Below the pieces are notes generated by a model that saw only the letters and a list, made by a program, of their open reading frames with translations, was not told where the DNA came from and searched no databases. Below are positions 20,814 to 29,265 of a DNA stretch of 64,000 nt, piece after piece. A program made the translations under genes and the position numbers. This stretch comes from Candidatus Planktophila lacus (GTDB lineage: Bacteria > Actinomycetota > Actinomycetes > Nanopelagicales > Nanopelagicaceae), in assembly GCF_002287925.1 (NCBI RefSeq), contig NZ_CP016769.1, positions 868,001 to 932,000 of the forward strand, written 5' to 3'. Each line of letters starts with the position of its first letter. Positions within the stretch are counted from its first letter, which is position 1.

Positions 20814-21386
20814 TCAAAGCTCGGCTGGAACCCCATAGAAAATGGTCGCTTGCCCATAATTCTTTTCGCGCAGAGCCTGGTATCCATCTGGCCAAGAGAT
20901 TTCCTTTACTCTGGAATTTCGCTCAACTGCAATTAGCGCTTGTGGATGGAGAAATCCGCCCTCGCGAAGTTGAATGAGATTTTCAATTACATCAATATCT
21001 TCTACATCATATGGTGGATCAATATAAATGAAGTGATACGGAACTGTTGCGCGATCCTGCAAGAAACGGTGAACGCTCATTCCAAAGAGATGGAAGCTGC
21101 CTGGACACAGCGCGGTCTTGATGCTTTCGAAGTTTGCGGTAATCGACTTTTGCGCTTGTTCATCTTTTTCAACTGCGTGAACAATCTCGGCGCCTCGCGA
21201 AAGTGATTCGAGCGCGATTGCACCGGTGCCAGCATATAAATCCAAAATATGAAGCCCTGCAAAGTCGCCAAACTCAGATGCCAAGGTTGAAAAAAGCGCC
21301 TCGCGGGCGCGATCAGAAGTTGGTCGGGTGGCACCTGCCACGGCGGCAATATTTCGCCCCTTGGCAAGTCCTGCGATGATGCGCAT
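20814..21386 (-). CDS. rsmD: 16S rRNA (guanine966-N2)-methyltransferase
   Basis: SAM-dependent methyltransferase acting on G966 of 16S rRNA. The SAM-binding motif DLYAGTGAIALESLSRGA and the catalytic IYIDPPYD are both present. The N-terminal RIIAGLAKGR...RPTSDRAREALF is typical RsmD. Length 190 is normal. It follows recG by 10 bases and precedes coaD, the usual actinobacterial order. Confidence 0.95.
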   Translation of the reverse strand: MRIIAGLAKGRNIAAVAGATRPTSDRAREALFSTLASEFGDFAGLHILDLYAGTGAIALESLSRGAEIVHAVEKDEQAQKSITANFESIKTALCPGSFHLFGMSVHRFLQDRATVPYHFIYIDPPYDVEDIDVIENLIQLREGGFLHPQALIAVERNSRVKEISWPDGYQALREKNYGQATIFYGVPAEL

Positions 21387-21396
21387 TTATTTATCC

Positions 21397-23589
21397 CTAA
21401 CCTTTATCGATATATGTAGATGTTTGCTCTTTCTTTAACATCTCTAATTCGTCTTTGAGCAAAGGATAGCCTTTGAGAGAGCTATCGCTTTCTAACAATT
21501 CTGCGGCAACGTTGCGAGCTTCCTCAATTAGACCTTCATCGCGCAAGACGCGCAGCAACCGAAGATGCGAACGAGCGCCGGATTGTGTCGCACCTAAAAC
21601 ATCGCCTTCACGTCTTTGTTCAAGATCGATACGAGAAAGTTCGAAGCCATCTTGGGTCTTAGATACAGCTTCCAATCGCTCACGTGCTGGCGTTTCGATT
21701 GGCGCGCCAGATACGAGCAGACATAAACCAGGTGAAGTGCCGCGGCCAACGCGGCCACGTAATTGATGTAACTGAGATACGCCGAAGCGATCTGCATCCA
21801 TAATCACCATAACTGTGGCATTTGGAACATCCACGCCGACTTCAATAACTGTCGTTGAAACAAGTACATCTATCTCACCTGTAGAAAAAGCCTGCATCGT
21901 TGCATCCTTTAACTCGGTGGTTAAGCGTCCATGCAAAGGCGCGATCCGTAAGCCCTTAAGCGCTCCCCCATGCAACTTCGGTGCTAACTCTTCAACGGAG
22001 GCGATATCAGGAGATTGTTCTCCGTAGAGAAAATCTAAATCGGCATCTTCAGAACTTTCGGCGGCGATGCGCGGTGCAACTATGTAGGCCTGATGCCCTT
22101 GTGAAACTTCTTCGCGAATTCGCTCCCAGGCGCGATCTAGGAAAGTTGGTTTCTCCATAGTTGGTACAACATGCGTTGTGATTGGCTGGCGACCTAGCGG
22201 TAGTTCGCGCAGAGTTGAAATATCTAAATCGCCAAAGACGGTCATCGCAACAGTTCTAGGTATTGGAGTTGCAGTCATAACCAACAGGTGTGGTGGGTTA
22301 ACTGCCTTTGCTTTCAGCGCATCTCGTTGCTCAACTCCAAAGCGATGTTGCTCATCTACAACAATTAAGCCAAGGTCGCTAAAAACTACGCTCTCGCTAA
22401 GCAGTGCATGGGTACCAATAACAATTCCTGCCTGGCCAGATGCGGCAAGAGCAAGCGCTTCTTTGCGCGCGGCCGCGTTCTGCGAACCGGTTAATAAAGT
22501 TATTTGCGTTGCGTTTTCAACACCGCCCAGCATCCCTCCTTGGGCCAGCGGACCGAGCAACTTTTCTATAGTTCGCAGATGCTGAGCAGCTAAAACTTCT
22601 GTTGGGGCAAGTAACGCTGCTTGTCCGCCACTATCGACTACCGCCAACATGGCGCGAAGTGCGACCACAGTTTTACCTGAACCAACTTCACCTTGTAGCA
22701 ATCGATGCATTGGAATATCGGCTGCTAAATCACTTTCAATCTCACGTGAAACTTCTACCTGTCCAGGCGTTAACTTCCACGGTAGCGATTTATCAAAAGT
22801 TTCTAGAATTCCACCGGACTTAACTGGTCGGGCGACAGTCTTAAGCGCTCGTAGTTCGGCTCTTCGCTCGAGTAAAAGTAGTTGCAGTAAGAAAGCTTCA
22901 TCAAAGGTTAAGCGCGCCTTGGAAAGTTCTGCGCTATCTAGATCAACTGGGTTATGGATCTGAGCCAAGGCTTGCTGCGCAGACGGGTATTTAAACTTCT
23001 CAAGGATATGTGGCGGGATGAAATCTGGGACTTCATCTAAAGAATCAATGGCCAGCTTTACACATTGCGCAATCTTCCAGGAAGGAAGTTTTGAACTGGC
23101 TGGATAAACCGGCAGAAACTTTCCAGCAAAATCTGCAACAGCAGAATCAACATCACTGCCATCAGGGACCATTTCGTAATCTGGGTGTGCCAACTGGCGT
23201 TTGCCGTTGAATACTCCGACCTTTCCCGCAAACAAACCTTGTCTGCCAACCCGCAGTTCCTTCTCGCGCCAAGCTTGATTAAAAAAAGTTAGCGACATCT
23301 TTGCGCTGCCATCGGTGACGATAACTTCGAGAATGCTGCCCTTGCGGCCCTGCAATTTGCGGCTGCTTGAAGAGTAAATCTCTGCCAGTACCGTTACTTC
23401 ATCGCCCTCATTAAGTTCGGCAATGTCACTTAACTCTCCGCGAACCAAATAGCGACGCGGATAGTGGTGTAATAAATCAGAGACGGTTCGGTAACCAAAA
23501 ACGGTATCCAAGACTTTGGCGGTGCGATCGCCTACGACATCAACCAACTTGGTTGTGAGCCTGCCTTCTGCGATCGCCATAGGAGCCAT
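21397..23589 (-). CDS. recG: ATP-dependent DNA helicase RecG
   Basis: Branch-migrating helicase acting on stalled forks and Holliday junctions. An OB-fold wedge domain (about residues 45-170) is followed by helicase motifs: Walker A QGEVGSGKT, DEQHRFG, TATPIPRT, and the C-terminal helicase QLRGRVGRG. Length 730 is normal. A second in-frame ATG three codons in (23580) could be the true start. It is divergent from rpmB across 94 bases. Confidence 0.96.
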   Translation of the reverse strand: MAPMAIAEGRLTTKLVDVVGDRTAKVLDTVFGYRTVSDLLHHYPRRYLVRGELSDIAELNEGDEVTVLAEIYSSSSRKLQGRKGSILEVIVTDGSAKMSLTFFNQAWREKELRVGRQGLFAGKVGVFNGKRQLAHPDYEMVPDGSDVDSAVADFAGKFLPVYPASSKLPSWKIAQCVKLAIDSLDEVPDFIPPHILEKFKYPSAQQALAQIHNPVDLDSAELSKARLTFDEAFLLQLLLLERRAELRALKTVARPVKSGGILETFDKSLPWKLTPGQVEVSREIESDLAADIPMHRLLQGEVGSGKTVVALRAMLAVVDSGGQAALLAPTEVLAAQHLRTIEKLLGPLAQGGMLGGVENATQITLLTGSQNAAARKEALALAASGQAGIVIGTHALLSESVVFSDLGLIVVDEQHRFGVEQRDALKAKAVNPPHLLVMTATPIPRTVAMTVFGDLDISTLRELPLGRQPITTHVVPTMEKPTFLDRAWERIREEVSQGHQAYIVAPRIAAESSEDADLDFLYGEQSPDIASVEELAPKLHGGALKGLRIAPLHGRLTTELKDATMQAFSTGEIDVLVSTTVIEVGVDVPNATVMVIMDADRFGVSQLHQLRGRVGRGTSPGLCLLVSGAPIETPARERLEAVSKTQDGFELSRIDLEQRREGDVLGATQSGARSHLRLLRVLRDEGLIEEARNVAAELLESDSSLKGYPLLKDELEMLKKEQTSTYIDKG

Positions 23590-23683
23590 TCTCGCGTGGA
23601 TTCCTTGGAATTAGCGTGAAGTTGGCCTTCTTGCTACCCTTACGCCCTGTTCATTAAGTTAAAGATCTATAAGGAGTAACGCT

Positions 23684-23869
23684 GTGGCATCAACATGCGA
23701 TATCTGTGGCAAAGGGCCCAGCTTTGGAAATAACGTTTCACACTCTCAGGTAAAGACTCGTCGTCGCTGGAATCCAAATATCCAACGTATCAAGACACTT
23801 GTCGGTGGAACAGCTAAGCGTCAGAACGTCTGTACTTCCTGCCTTAAGGCCGGAAAAGTTTCTCGCTAA
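23684..23869 (+). CDS. rpmB: 50S ribosomal protein L28
   Basis: The 61-residue chain shows the L28 pattern CDICGKGPSFGNNVSHS and TRRRWNPNIQ, with a CxxC near each end (CDIC, CTSC) suggesting the zinc-binding form. It starts at GTG 23684 with AAGGAG eight to nine bases upstream. It is transcribed divergently from recG and ends 16 bases before the convergent exported-protein gene. No U-tract hairpin is visible in that gap. Confidence 0.97.
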   Translation: MASTCDICGKGPSFGNNVSHSQVKTRRRWNPNIQRIKTLVGGTAKRQNVCTSCLKAGKVSR

Positions 23870-23885
23870 AGCTTCTTAGATCTAA

Positions 23886-25139
23886 TTAAGACCGCTTTTT
23901 AAATCCAGTAGGGCACTTTGGCTTAACGCCAGTGACCTTTCTTAACTGGTTTCCTTTAATACAAGAAATCGACGTCACCTTTGGCGTTGGCGTTGGCTTA
24001 GGCGAAGCTGTGGTTCTCACGGTTCCGGATGCAGACATATTGCTTGCCGCCCCTGCAGATGAAGCCATTAAGTCATAGCTCGGATTTAGCGAGATATCTA
24101 GCATCGGATCTGGAAATTCAAAGCCGAATACCTGAATGATAATTCGACCATTCTTAACAGCAACAGTTTTAGTTGCTGCGGTGGTTCCGCCTTCGCTTGT
24201 GCGAACTGAGATAGTTAAAGCCGATGCTGCATCTTCTGCCTTCTTTAGCCCCCAAAGAGCTAGCGCATCGGCAGATGAAATCGTTGCATAGTAAAAACCA
24301 GTGTTAACTGACTTACCATCTGGCGCCAAGCGCGGAGCAGATGCTTTGTAACTCAAAGACTTCTTCTCAGCGTTCCACACTGGAGTCGAAAGTTTGCAGA
24401 GTCCGTTAGATCCAACATAGATCTTGCCGCTGCCACCTTCAAATGAGAACCCGAGTGGATCATTTGATGGAACTAATATCGATTGGAATTGAGTAACGAG
24501 CGCTGATGAGACGCCAGCATCACCGGTGCAATCTTTAGCGCTTTTAGCTTGTGGAACCTTTACTGGATAACCGGCAATCTCAAAGACCGCCGCCTGAACG
24601 TCAACTGTTGCTTCAGTTGCAATGCCATAGGTAACGCCTAGCTTGAAGTCGGAGATTCGCATCTTTACCGAAATCAGCGCATCACTATTTAGATTAACTG
24701 GCGTTGTGGCACTTGTTGTTAGCGCTGCAAGTGTGACGTTATTTCCTGGTGAATAAGTTGGCTTAGCATCGAGCATAATCCATGGAACAAATTCATTTGC
24801 AGCTTGTGCTTCTATATATAGACCGTCGTAATTTTCATTTGCGAATGCACCATCTGCGCTCCATCGCCCTGGCAGAGCTTTGCCTGATGCAACACCATTT
24901 GTATTTCCTGCAGTAGCGCCTTGAGTACCGCTAGCAACCCAAGTAAGTGCAATAGCTTTACCACCAGTAGGTGTAATGCTTACTGAATCAATGCAGTATG
25001 CGCCGCCGCCTGCAGAACAAGGTAAGAACGCACCCTTAGGAACGGTGACGCTGGCATTTGCAGAAGTAACTCCAACCAGAATTGCTGAGATAGAAAGTGC
25101 TACAGTGGCCAAAGTTGCTACAAATGATGATCTTTTCAT
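23886..25139 (-). CDS. Exported protein of unknown function with Cys-containing C-terminal tail
   Basis: Not recognised as a described family. It has 417 residues. The N-terminus (Lys-rich start, hydrophobic stretch about 8-25, cleavage likely near Ala-Asn-Ala) is a Sec signal peptide. A region of predicted beta strands near residues 225-350 resembles the corresponding part of the protein at 26521-28197: a SLSYK segment, an AxxLAPDG segment, the FYYATISS strand, and a WGLKKAEDAAS segment. A Thr/Pro/Ser-rich linker (PKPTPTPK) leads to a 25-residue tail with CIKG and PKCPTGFKK. The same tail ends the other exported protein. It may be wall- or surface-associated; function unknown. Confidence 0.75.
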   Translation of the reverse strand: MKRSSFVATLATVALSISAILVGVTSANASVTVPKGAFLPCSAGGGAYCIDSVSITPTGGKAIALTWVASGTQGATAGNTNGVASGKALPGRWSADGAFANENYDGLYIEAQAANEFVPWIMLDAKPTYSPGNNVTLAALTTSATTPVNLNSDALISVKMRISDFKLGVTYGIATEATVDVQAAVFEIAGYPVKVPQAKSAKDCTGDAGVSSALVTQFQSILVPSNDPLGFSFEGGSGKIYVGSNGLCKLSTPVWNAEKKSLSYKASAPRLAPDGKSVNTGFYYATISSADALALWGLKKAEDAASALTISVRTSEGGTTAATKTVAVKNGRIIIQVFGFEFPDPMLDISLNPSYDLMASSAGAASNMSASGTVRTTASPKPTPTPKVTSISCIKGNQLRKVTGVKPKCPTGFKKRS

Positions 25140-25250
25140 CTCGCAAAATTATCGCCTTGCGAAAAGGTAGGCAATAGCACCGCGCCTGTTTTTATGTGTT
25201 TAAAAAAATAAAAAATATGGAAATCGCTGCATAAAAATCCAAGGGTCTTT

Positions 25251-26207
25251 TTAAAAATGTTGCCAAGCGTTCGCTTCCACGCCTGCGGGAACGTTTGCAA
25301 GGCCCGCACCTTGGGTAACTTCTCCAATTAAAAGCCCTGGCAGATCTGTCCCGGTTGCCAGAAGGGCGTGATCCTCTCCCCCAGCAAAAATCCAACTCCA
25401 AATATCAATATCCATTCGCTGGGCAAGATTTTCAAGCTCCATGAATTCAGCGCTTGCTTGGATTTTAGTTAGGTCAAAGTTAAAGCAAACCTTTGAGCTC
25501 TCTGCCATCTGCGCTGCTTGAATAACCAAGGCATCGCTGATATCGCAGAGTGCATTGGCCTTTGAAGCATCAAATCCATAATCAATAGTTGGGGATTTAA
25601 ACTCGCTAAGTGCTTTTGGAGCAGACTCCATATCTTCTTTTGATCCGGAACTCACAATCGCCAAACCGGCCGCCGACCACCCCGTAAGTGATGATAGATA
25701 AATGCCATCTCCTGGTTTTGCTCCACTACGAGTTATCGCTTTGTTAGTAGAACCAATCGCAGTCATTGAGATAACTACTTGATCAGCGCGAGAGATATCT
25801 CCACCAACTACATGGGCTTCCGCAAGATCTGCTTCAAATTTAATCCCAAGTGCAAGATCAGAAATCCATTCCATAGTCTCGGAACCTGTAAGAGCAACAG
25901 CGACAAGTAGGTAGTCGGGCTTAGCTGACATCGCTAAAAGATCTGCGGTATTTGCAGCCGTTACTTTTCTACCAATTTCAAAAGCGCTCGACCAGTCGGT
26001 TCGAAAGTGAACTCCGGAAACGGCCATGTCGGTTGTTAAAACTTGGGCTTTGGCGCCAGATACAACCGCTGCATCATCGCCAATCCCAAGAGAAATTCGT
26101 GGATCGGTTGATGCAAAAATCTCCTTTAGGCGCGCGATTACCTGCGCTTCGTTGAAGCCGCTAGCGTTTTTTTGCGCTTCGTTGAAGCCGCCGTCAGTAA
26201 TCGCCAT
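25251..26207 (-). CDS. thiL: Thiamine-monophosphate kinase
   Basis: Phosphorylates thiamine monophosphate to thiamine diphosphate. The PurM-type ATP-binding motif SLGIGDDAAVV, the TTDMAVSGVHFR metal/phosphate segment, and the VGGDISRA and FAGGEDHALL motifs are visible. The frame opens to a GTG at 26282 that would almost touch the divergent gene; the ATG at 26207 gives a normal 318-residue protein. Its first 20 residues contain a duplicated GFNEAQ, from an 18-base direct repeat. Neighbouring rpmB and recG on one side and ddl/gpsA on the other match the usual actinobacterial thiL context. Confidence 0.93.
   Translation of the reverse strand: MAITDGGFNEAQKNASGFNEAQVIARLKEIFASTDPRISLGIGDDAAVVSGAKAQVLTTDMAVSGVHFRTDWSSAFEIGRKVTAANTADLLAMSAKPDYLLVAVALTGSETMEWISDLALGIKFEADLAEAHVVGGDISRADQVVISMTAIGSTNKAITRSGAKPGDGIYLSSLTGWSAAGLAIVSSGSKEDMESAPKALSEFKSPTIDYGFDASKANALCDISDALVIQAAQMAESSKVCFNFDLTKIQASAEFMELENLAQRMDIDIWSWIFAGGEDHALLATGTDLPGLLIGEVTQGAGLANVPAGVEANAWQHF
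26143..26190. repeat. 18-bp direct repeat, 30-bp period, inside the thiL start
   Basis: The 18-mer TGCGCTTCGTTGAAGCCG occurs at 26143-26160 and exactly again at 26173-26190. The 30-base period keeps frame and duplicates residues GFNEAQ in ThiL. The spacer includes a run of seven T. It looks like a recent in-frame tandem duplication. Confidence 0.9.
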
Positions 26208-26283
26208 AGCGCCAAGACTAGAACATGGGGTACCTTTGCGCTTACCTTCAACGGCGAAGTTCTCACGAGAAAGGCAGACCACT

Positions 26284-26517
26284 ATGTCAGTTCAGGCATA
26301 CATCTTGATTCAAACCGAAGTTGGCAAAGCATCTAGCGTTGCAAAATCTGTCTCTGCTATCGCCGGCGTTACATTGGCTGAAGGAGTTACAGGTCCTTAC
26401 GATGTAATCATGCGCGCAGAGTCTCCATCAATGGAGGAATTTGGCCGCGCGATTTTGTCTAAGGTGCAGGCTGTTCCGGGTATTACGCGCACCCTGACTT
26501 GCCCTGTTACGTACTAA
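26284..26517 (+). CDS. Stand-alone Lrp/AsnC ligand-binding (RAM) domain protein
   Basis: A 77-residue protein corresponding to the ligand-binding RAM domain of Lrp/AsnC regulators without the DNA-binding HTH. Conserved pattern: VQAYILIQTEVGKA, the glycine-containing GVTGPYDVIMRAE turn, and a VPGITRTLTC C-terminal strand. The frame is open upstream to 26026, but the ATG at 26284 begins the domain. Such proteins are common beside thiL in actinobacteria and may bind an amino acid or cofactor. The gene is divergent from thiL (77 bases) and ends three bases before the convergent exported-protein gene. Confidence 0.85.
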   Translation: MSVQAYILIQTEVGKASSVAKSVSAIAGVTLAEGVTGPYDVIMRAESPSMEEFGRAILSKVQAVPGITRTLTCPVTY

Positions 26518-26520
26518 GAC

Positions 26521-28197
26521 TTACTTCTTCTTATATCCAGCCGGACACTTCGGGTTTACTCCCGTAATTTTCTTGCTCGTTTTTCCCTTGATGCAGGTAA
26601 GAGTCGAACTTTTCTTCGATGCTGCTTTTGGAGTGGTCGCAGTTGGCTGAGCACTATCTTGAGTAAATTTCACTTTTATTGTCGGTGTAGAGAAAGTGAA
26701 GTTATCGGCCTGTAGTTTTATGAAGCCATCTTTTTCAGAGACCAAAACTGTAGCCACTTGGCTCGAGTTGCTAGCGGAAACTACCTCGACTCTGGCTTCA
26801 ATTGGAGCCTTAGAAAAACCGTAGTAACAACGGGCGGTATCAGATTGAACAATGTAGGTATATCGACCCTTGAACACCGAGCCGTCGCCATTTTTGTGGA
26901 TACCGGCAACTCGATAGTTCAGAGAACCATCCTTAAACTCTGGAGGACCGTTTTCAAATATTGGGGCATTTGTAACTACCATGCCGTGTAGCTTTGTTTT
27001 ATCTGCAGAACATTTGTTGGTGCCAAGATAGGTATTTGCACCGAAGTTCCAAAAAATTGAATTGGTTTGTCGCAGAATGTTTCTGCCGTTGTTGCTCGCC
27101 GCCGGAGAGTACGGCTTGAAGTGATCTTCAAAGGCCGAAAATAGTGCGAACTTTTCAAAATTAACAGAAAACAATCTGGTGGTGGTTTGCGCTTCAAGAA
27201 ATCCAGCATATGTCGTTGATGTGTTACCGCCTACGCCACCATCGTTGAAAGAGCCACTGCCAGGATTCGGCACTGAAACTCCCACCCGGCCTACCGTGAA
27301 GAAATCGCGAAGATATTTCTCGAGTTTTGCATCCTTTGAGATCTCTGATTTTGCAACCTTGGCAGATAGTTCTGGAACAAAAGTTACATCTCCGCCGATG
27401 CGGATCTTGTTATAAGAGGCATCAAGTGAAGTAACTGCGAACTCTGAATTCTGCATTCGCCCAAAAATCCAACCAGTTAAATCCTTATTCATCCTTAGTG
27501 TTACGGCTAATTTCTCGCTGCCGTCAAAATTTGCGGAATCAACGCACTGTGTTCCGATGGCAAATTCTGTGCATGCCGCACCAGACTTCAACCTGACTGG
27601 ATAAATTTGGCCTTTGAAATCTGAGAGCACAATCTTGTCTGCCGCTTCACCAGACTGTCTGCTAGATGTCGCTATATATCTCAATAGAATATGAGCTGCA
27701 TACAACCGATCTGTTCCATCGGCGTTCTTTTCAGAACTCTTCCAGATGGAAAGTCCCCCACCTGCGGGAACATCAACCAGATTTGTTCCGCTCTTAAATT
27801 GATATCTGGCGATCTTTTGGGATGTTGCTTCACCGTAAAGCGTTAACTTTTCTAGCGCGCCACTTGCGTTCTTTGCTTCTATTCCATCAAGGCATGCGCG
27901 ATCGGCTTCGTTGACACATGGGCTAAGGATCAAATCCGCAAATAAATTGTCGTAAACGCTACAACTTGGATCATCCCAGCCAGAGCACCAAAGCTGCTTC
28001 CAATCTTCCAGTTTCTTACTGCCTTTTTGATCTTGTCCGTAGATTGACGATTGACTCCAGAGGCCGAAATCATTTGCGGCAAAGTCTGTGTAAACAAATG
28101 AATCAGCAGCGCGCGCAGGTGGCGCGAAAGCAGCTACAGAAAATAACAGAACTAAGGAAATCAATGGAGATGCGAATTTGGTAAATCTCTGATTCAT
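26521..28197 (-). CDS. Exported protein of unknown function, relative of the protein at 23886-25139
   Basis: Not recognised as a described family. It has 558 residues: a signal peptide with hydrophobic core about 10-30 ending APPARA, then a long polar region with several cysteines. A module near residues 385-510 parallels the other exported protein: SLNYRVAGIHKNGDGS, a GRYTYIVQSD strand, and a YYGFSKAPIEARVEV segment. A Ala/Thr/Ser/Lys linker leads to the tail CIKGKTSKKITGVNPKCPAG. It occupies the position where other actinobacteria often carry a small exported DUF3515 protein between ddl and thiL. Function unknown; extracytoplasmic location is likely. Confidence 0.75.
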   Translation of the reverse strand: MNQRFTKFASPLISLVLLFSVAAFAPPARAADSFVYTDFAANDFGLWSQSSIYGQDQKGSKKLEDWKQLWCSGWDDPSCSVYDNLFADLILSPCVNEADRACLDGIEAKNASGALEKLTLYGEATSQKIARYQFKSGTNLVDVPAGGGLSIWKSSEKNADGTDRLYAAHILLRYIATSSRQSGEAADKIVLSDFKGQIYPVRLKSGAACTEFAIGTQCVDSANFDGSEKLAVTLRMNKDLTGWIFGRMQNSEFAVTSLDASYNKIRIGGDVTFVPELSAKVAKSEISKDAKLEKYLRDFFTVGRVGVSVPNPGSGSFNDGGVGGNTSTTYAGFLEAQTTTRLFSVNFEKFALFSAFEDHFKPYSPAASNNGRNILRQTNSIFWNFGANTYLGTNKCSADKTKLHGMVVTNAPIFENGPPEFKDGSLNYRVAGIHKNGDGSVFKGRYTYIVQSDTARCYYGFSKAPIEARVEVVSASNSSQVATVLVSEKDGFIKLQADNFTFSTPTIKVKFTQDSAQPTATTPKAASKKSSTLTCIKGKTSKKITGVNPKCPAGYKKK

Positions 28198-29265
28198 CTA
28201 ATTCCCCAAGACTCCGTTATTGCGCGTAAGCGCTGACGCCAGTAAATGGGAAATAACTTCTGTGTATTCCACGCCTGTTGCTCCCCACATCTTCGGAAAT
28301 ACTGATGTGGCAGTAAAGCCTGGCATCGTATTTAACTCATTAATAATGACTTCATTGTTATCGGTTAGGAAGAAGTCAACGCGAGCCAAGCCACTGCAGC
28401 CAAGTGCGATAAAGGCATCCACGGCTTTTACACGAATCTGATCGCTGATCTTCTGATCAATTGCAGCCGGAAGTTCGATGGTAGTTGCTGAATCTAGATA
28501 CTTAGCTTCAAAGTTATAGAAATCGTACTTTGGATCGATCTTTATCTGCCCAACAAGTGATGCTTTAGCAACTCCATCTATCTCAAGGACTGCGCACTCA
28601 ATCTCTTTGCCACGAATTTCTTGCTCAACCATCGCCTTTGGATCAAAGGTATGTGCCTCTTCAAGAGCAGCGGCAAATTCAGCAGCAGATTTAACTTTTG
28701 TTGTCCCACGACTTGATCCACCACGTGCCGGCTTTACAAATACTGGATAGCCAAGTTGGTCTGCCTGTTTTTGAACCGCTGATTTATCTTTTGCCCAATC
28801 AGATGCGCGAGCGACAAAGCCTGCTGCAACTTTAATTCCATGGGCCGCAAAGATTGGCTTTGCAAATGATTTATCCATAGCAACTGCTGAAGCAAGAACT
28901 CCAGAGCCAACATATGCAATATCGGCCATCTCAAGAAGTCCTTGAATAGTTCCATCTTCACCGTACGGACCGTGCAGTAACGGAAAGACGATATCTATCT
29001 TTAAATTGACGTCAGCGCTAATAAAACCTGATGCATCTAATGAAACGGGGTTTCCAGTTTCTGGAACTACTGGGAGAACGCCGTTTTTAATTGTGAGAGA
29101 TGTTTTGTCATCAAGTAAAAACCATTTGCCGCTCTTGCTGATGCCGATCAAAACAGGTTCAAATTTACTGCGATCAATTGCGGAGAGCACTCCCCCTGCG
29201 GAAATACATGAGATTTCGTGTTCGCTGGAGCGACCACCACAGATAATTGCTACGCGCTGAGTCAT
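28198..29265 (-). CDS. ddl: D-alanine--D-alanine ligase
   Basis: ATP-grasp enzyme making the D-Ala-D-Ala dipeptide for peptidoglycan. Visible are ICGGRSSEHEISCIS at the N-terminus, FPLLHGPYGEDGTIQG, the ATP-grasp FVKPARGGSSRGTTKV loop, and the C-terminal INELNTMPGFTATSVFP with metal and D-Ala2 residues. Length 355. It overlaps gpsA as ATGA, an order conserved in actinobacteria. Confidence 0.97.
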   Translation of the reverse strand: MTQRVAIICGGRSSEHEISCISAGGVLSAIDRSKFEPVLIGISKSGKWFLLDDKTSLTIKNGVLPVVPETGNPVSLDASGFISADVNLKIDIVFPLLHGPYGEDGTIQGLLEMADIAYVGSGVLASAVAMDKSFAKPIFAAHGIKVAAGFVARASDWAKDKSAVQKQADQLGYPVFVKPARGGSSRGTTKVKSAAEFAAALEEAHTFDPKAMVEQEIRGKEIECAVLEIDGVAKASLVGQIKIDPKYDFYNFEAKYLDSATTIELPAAIDQKISDQIRVKAVDAFIALGCSGLARVDFFLTDNNEVIINELNTMPGFTATSVFPKMWGATGVEYTEVISHLLASALTRNNGVLGN

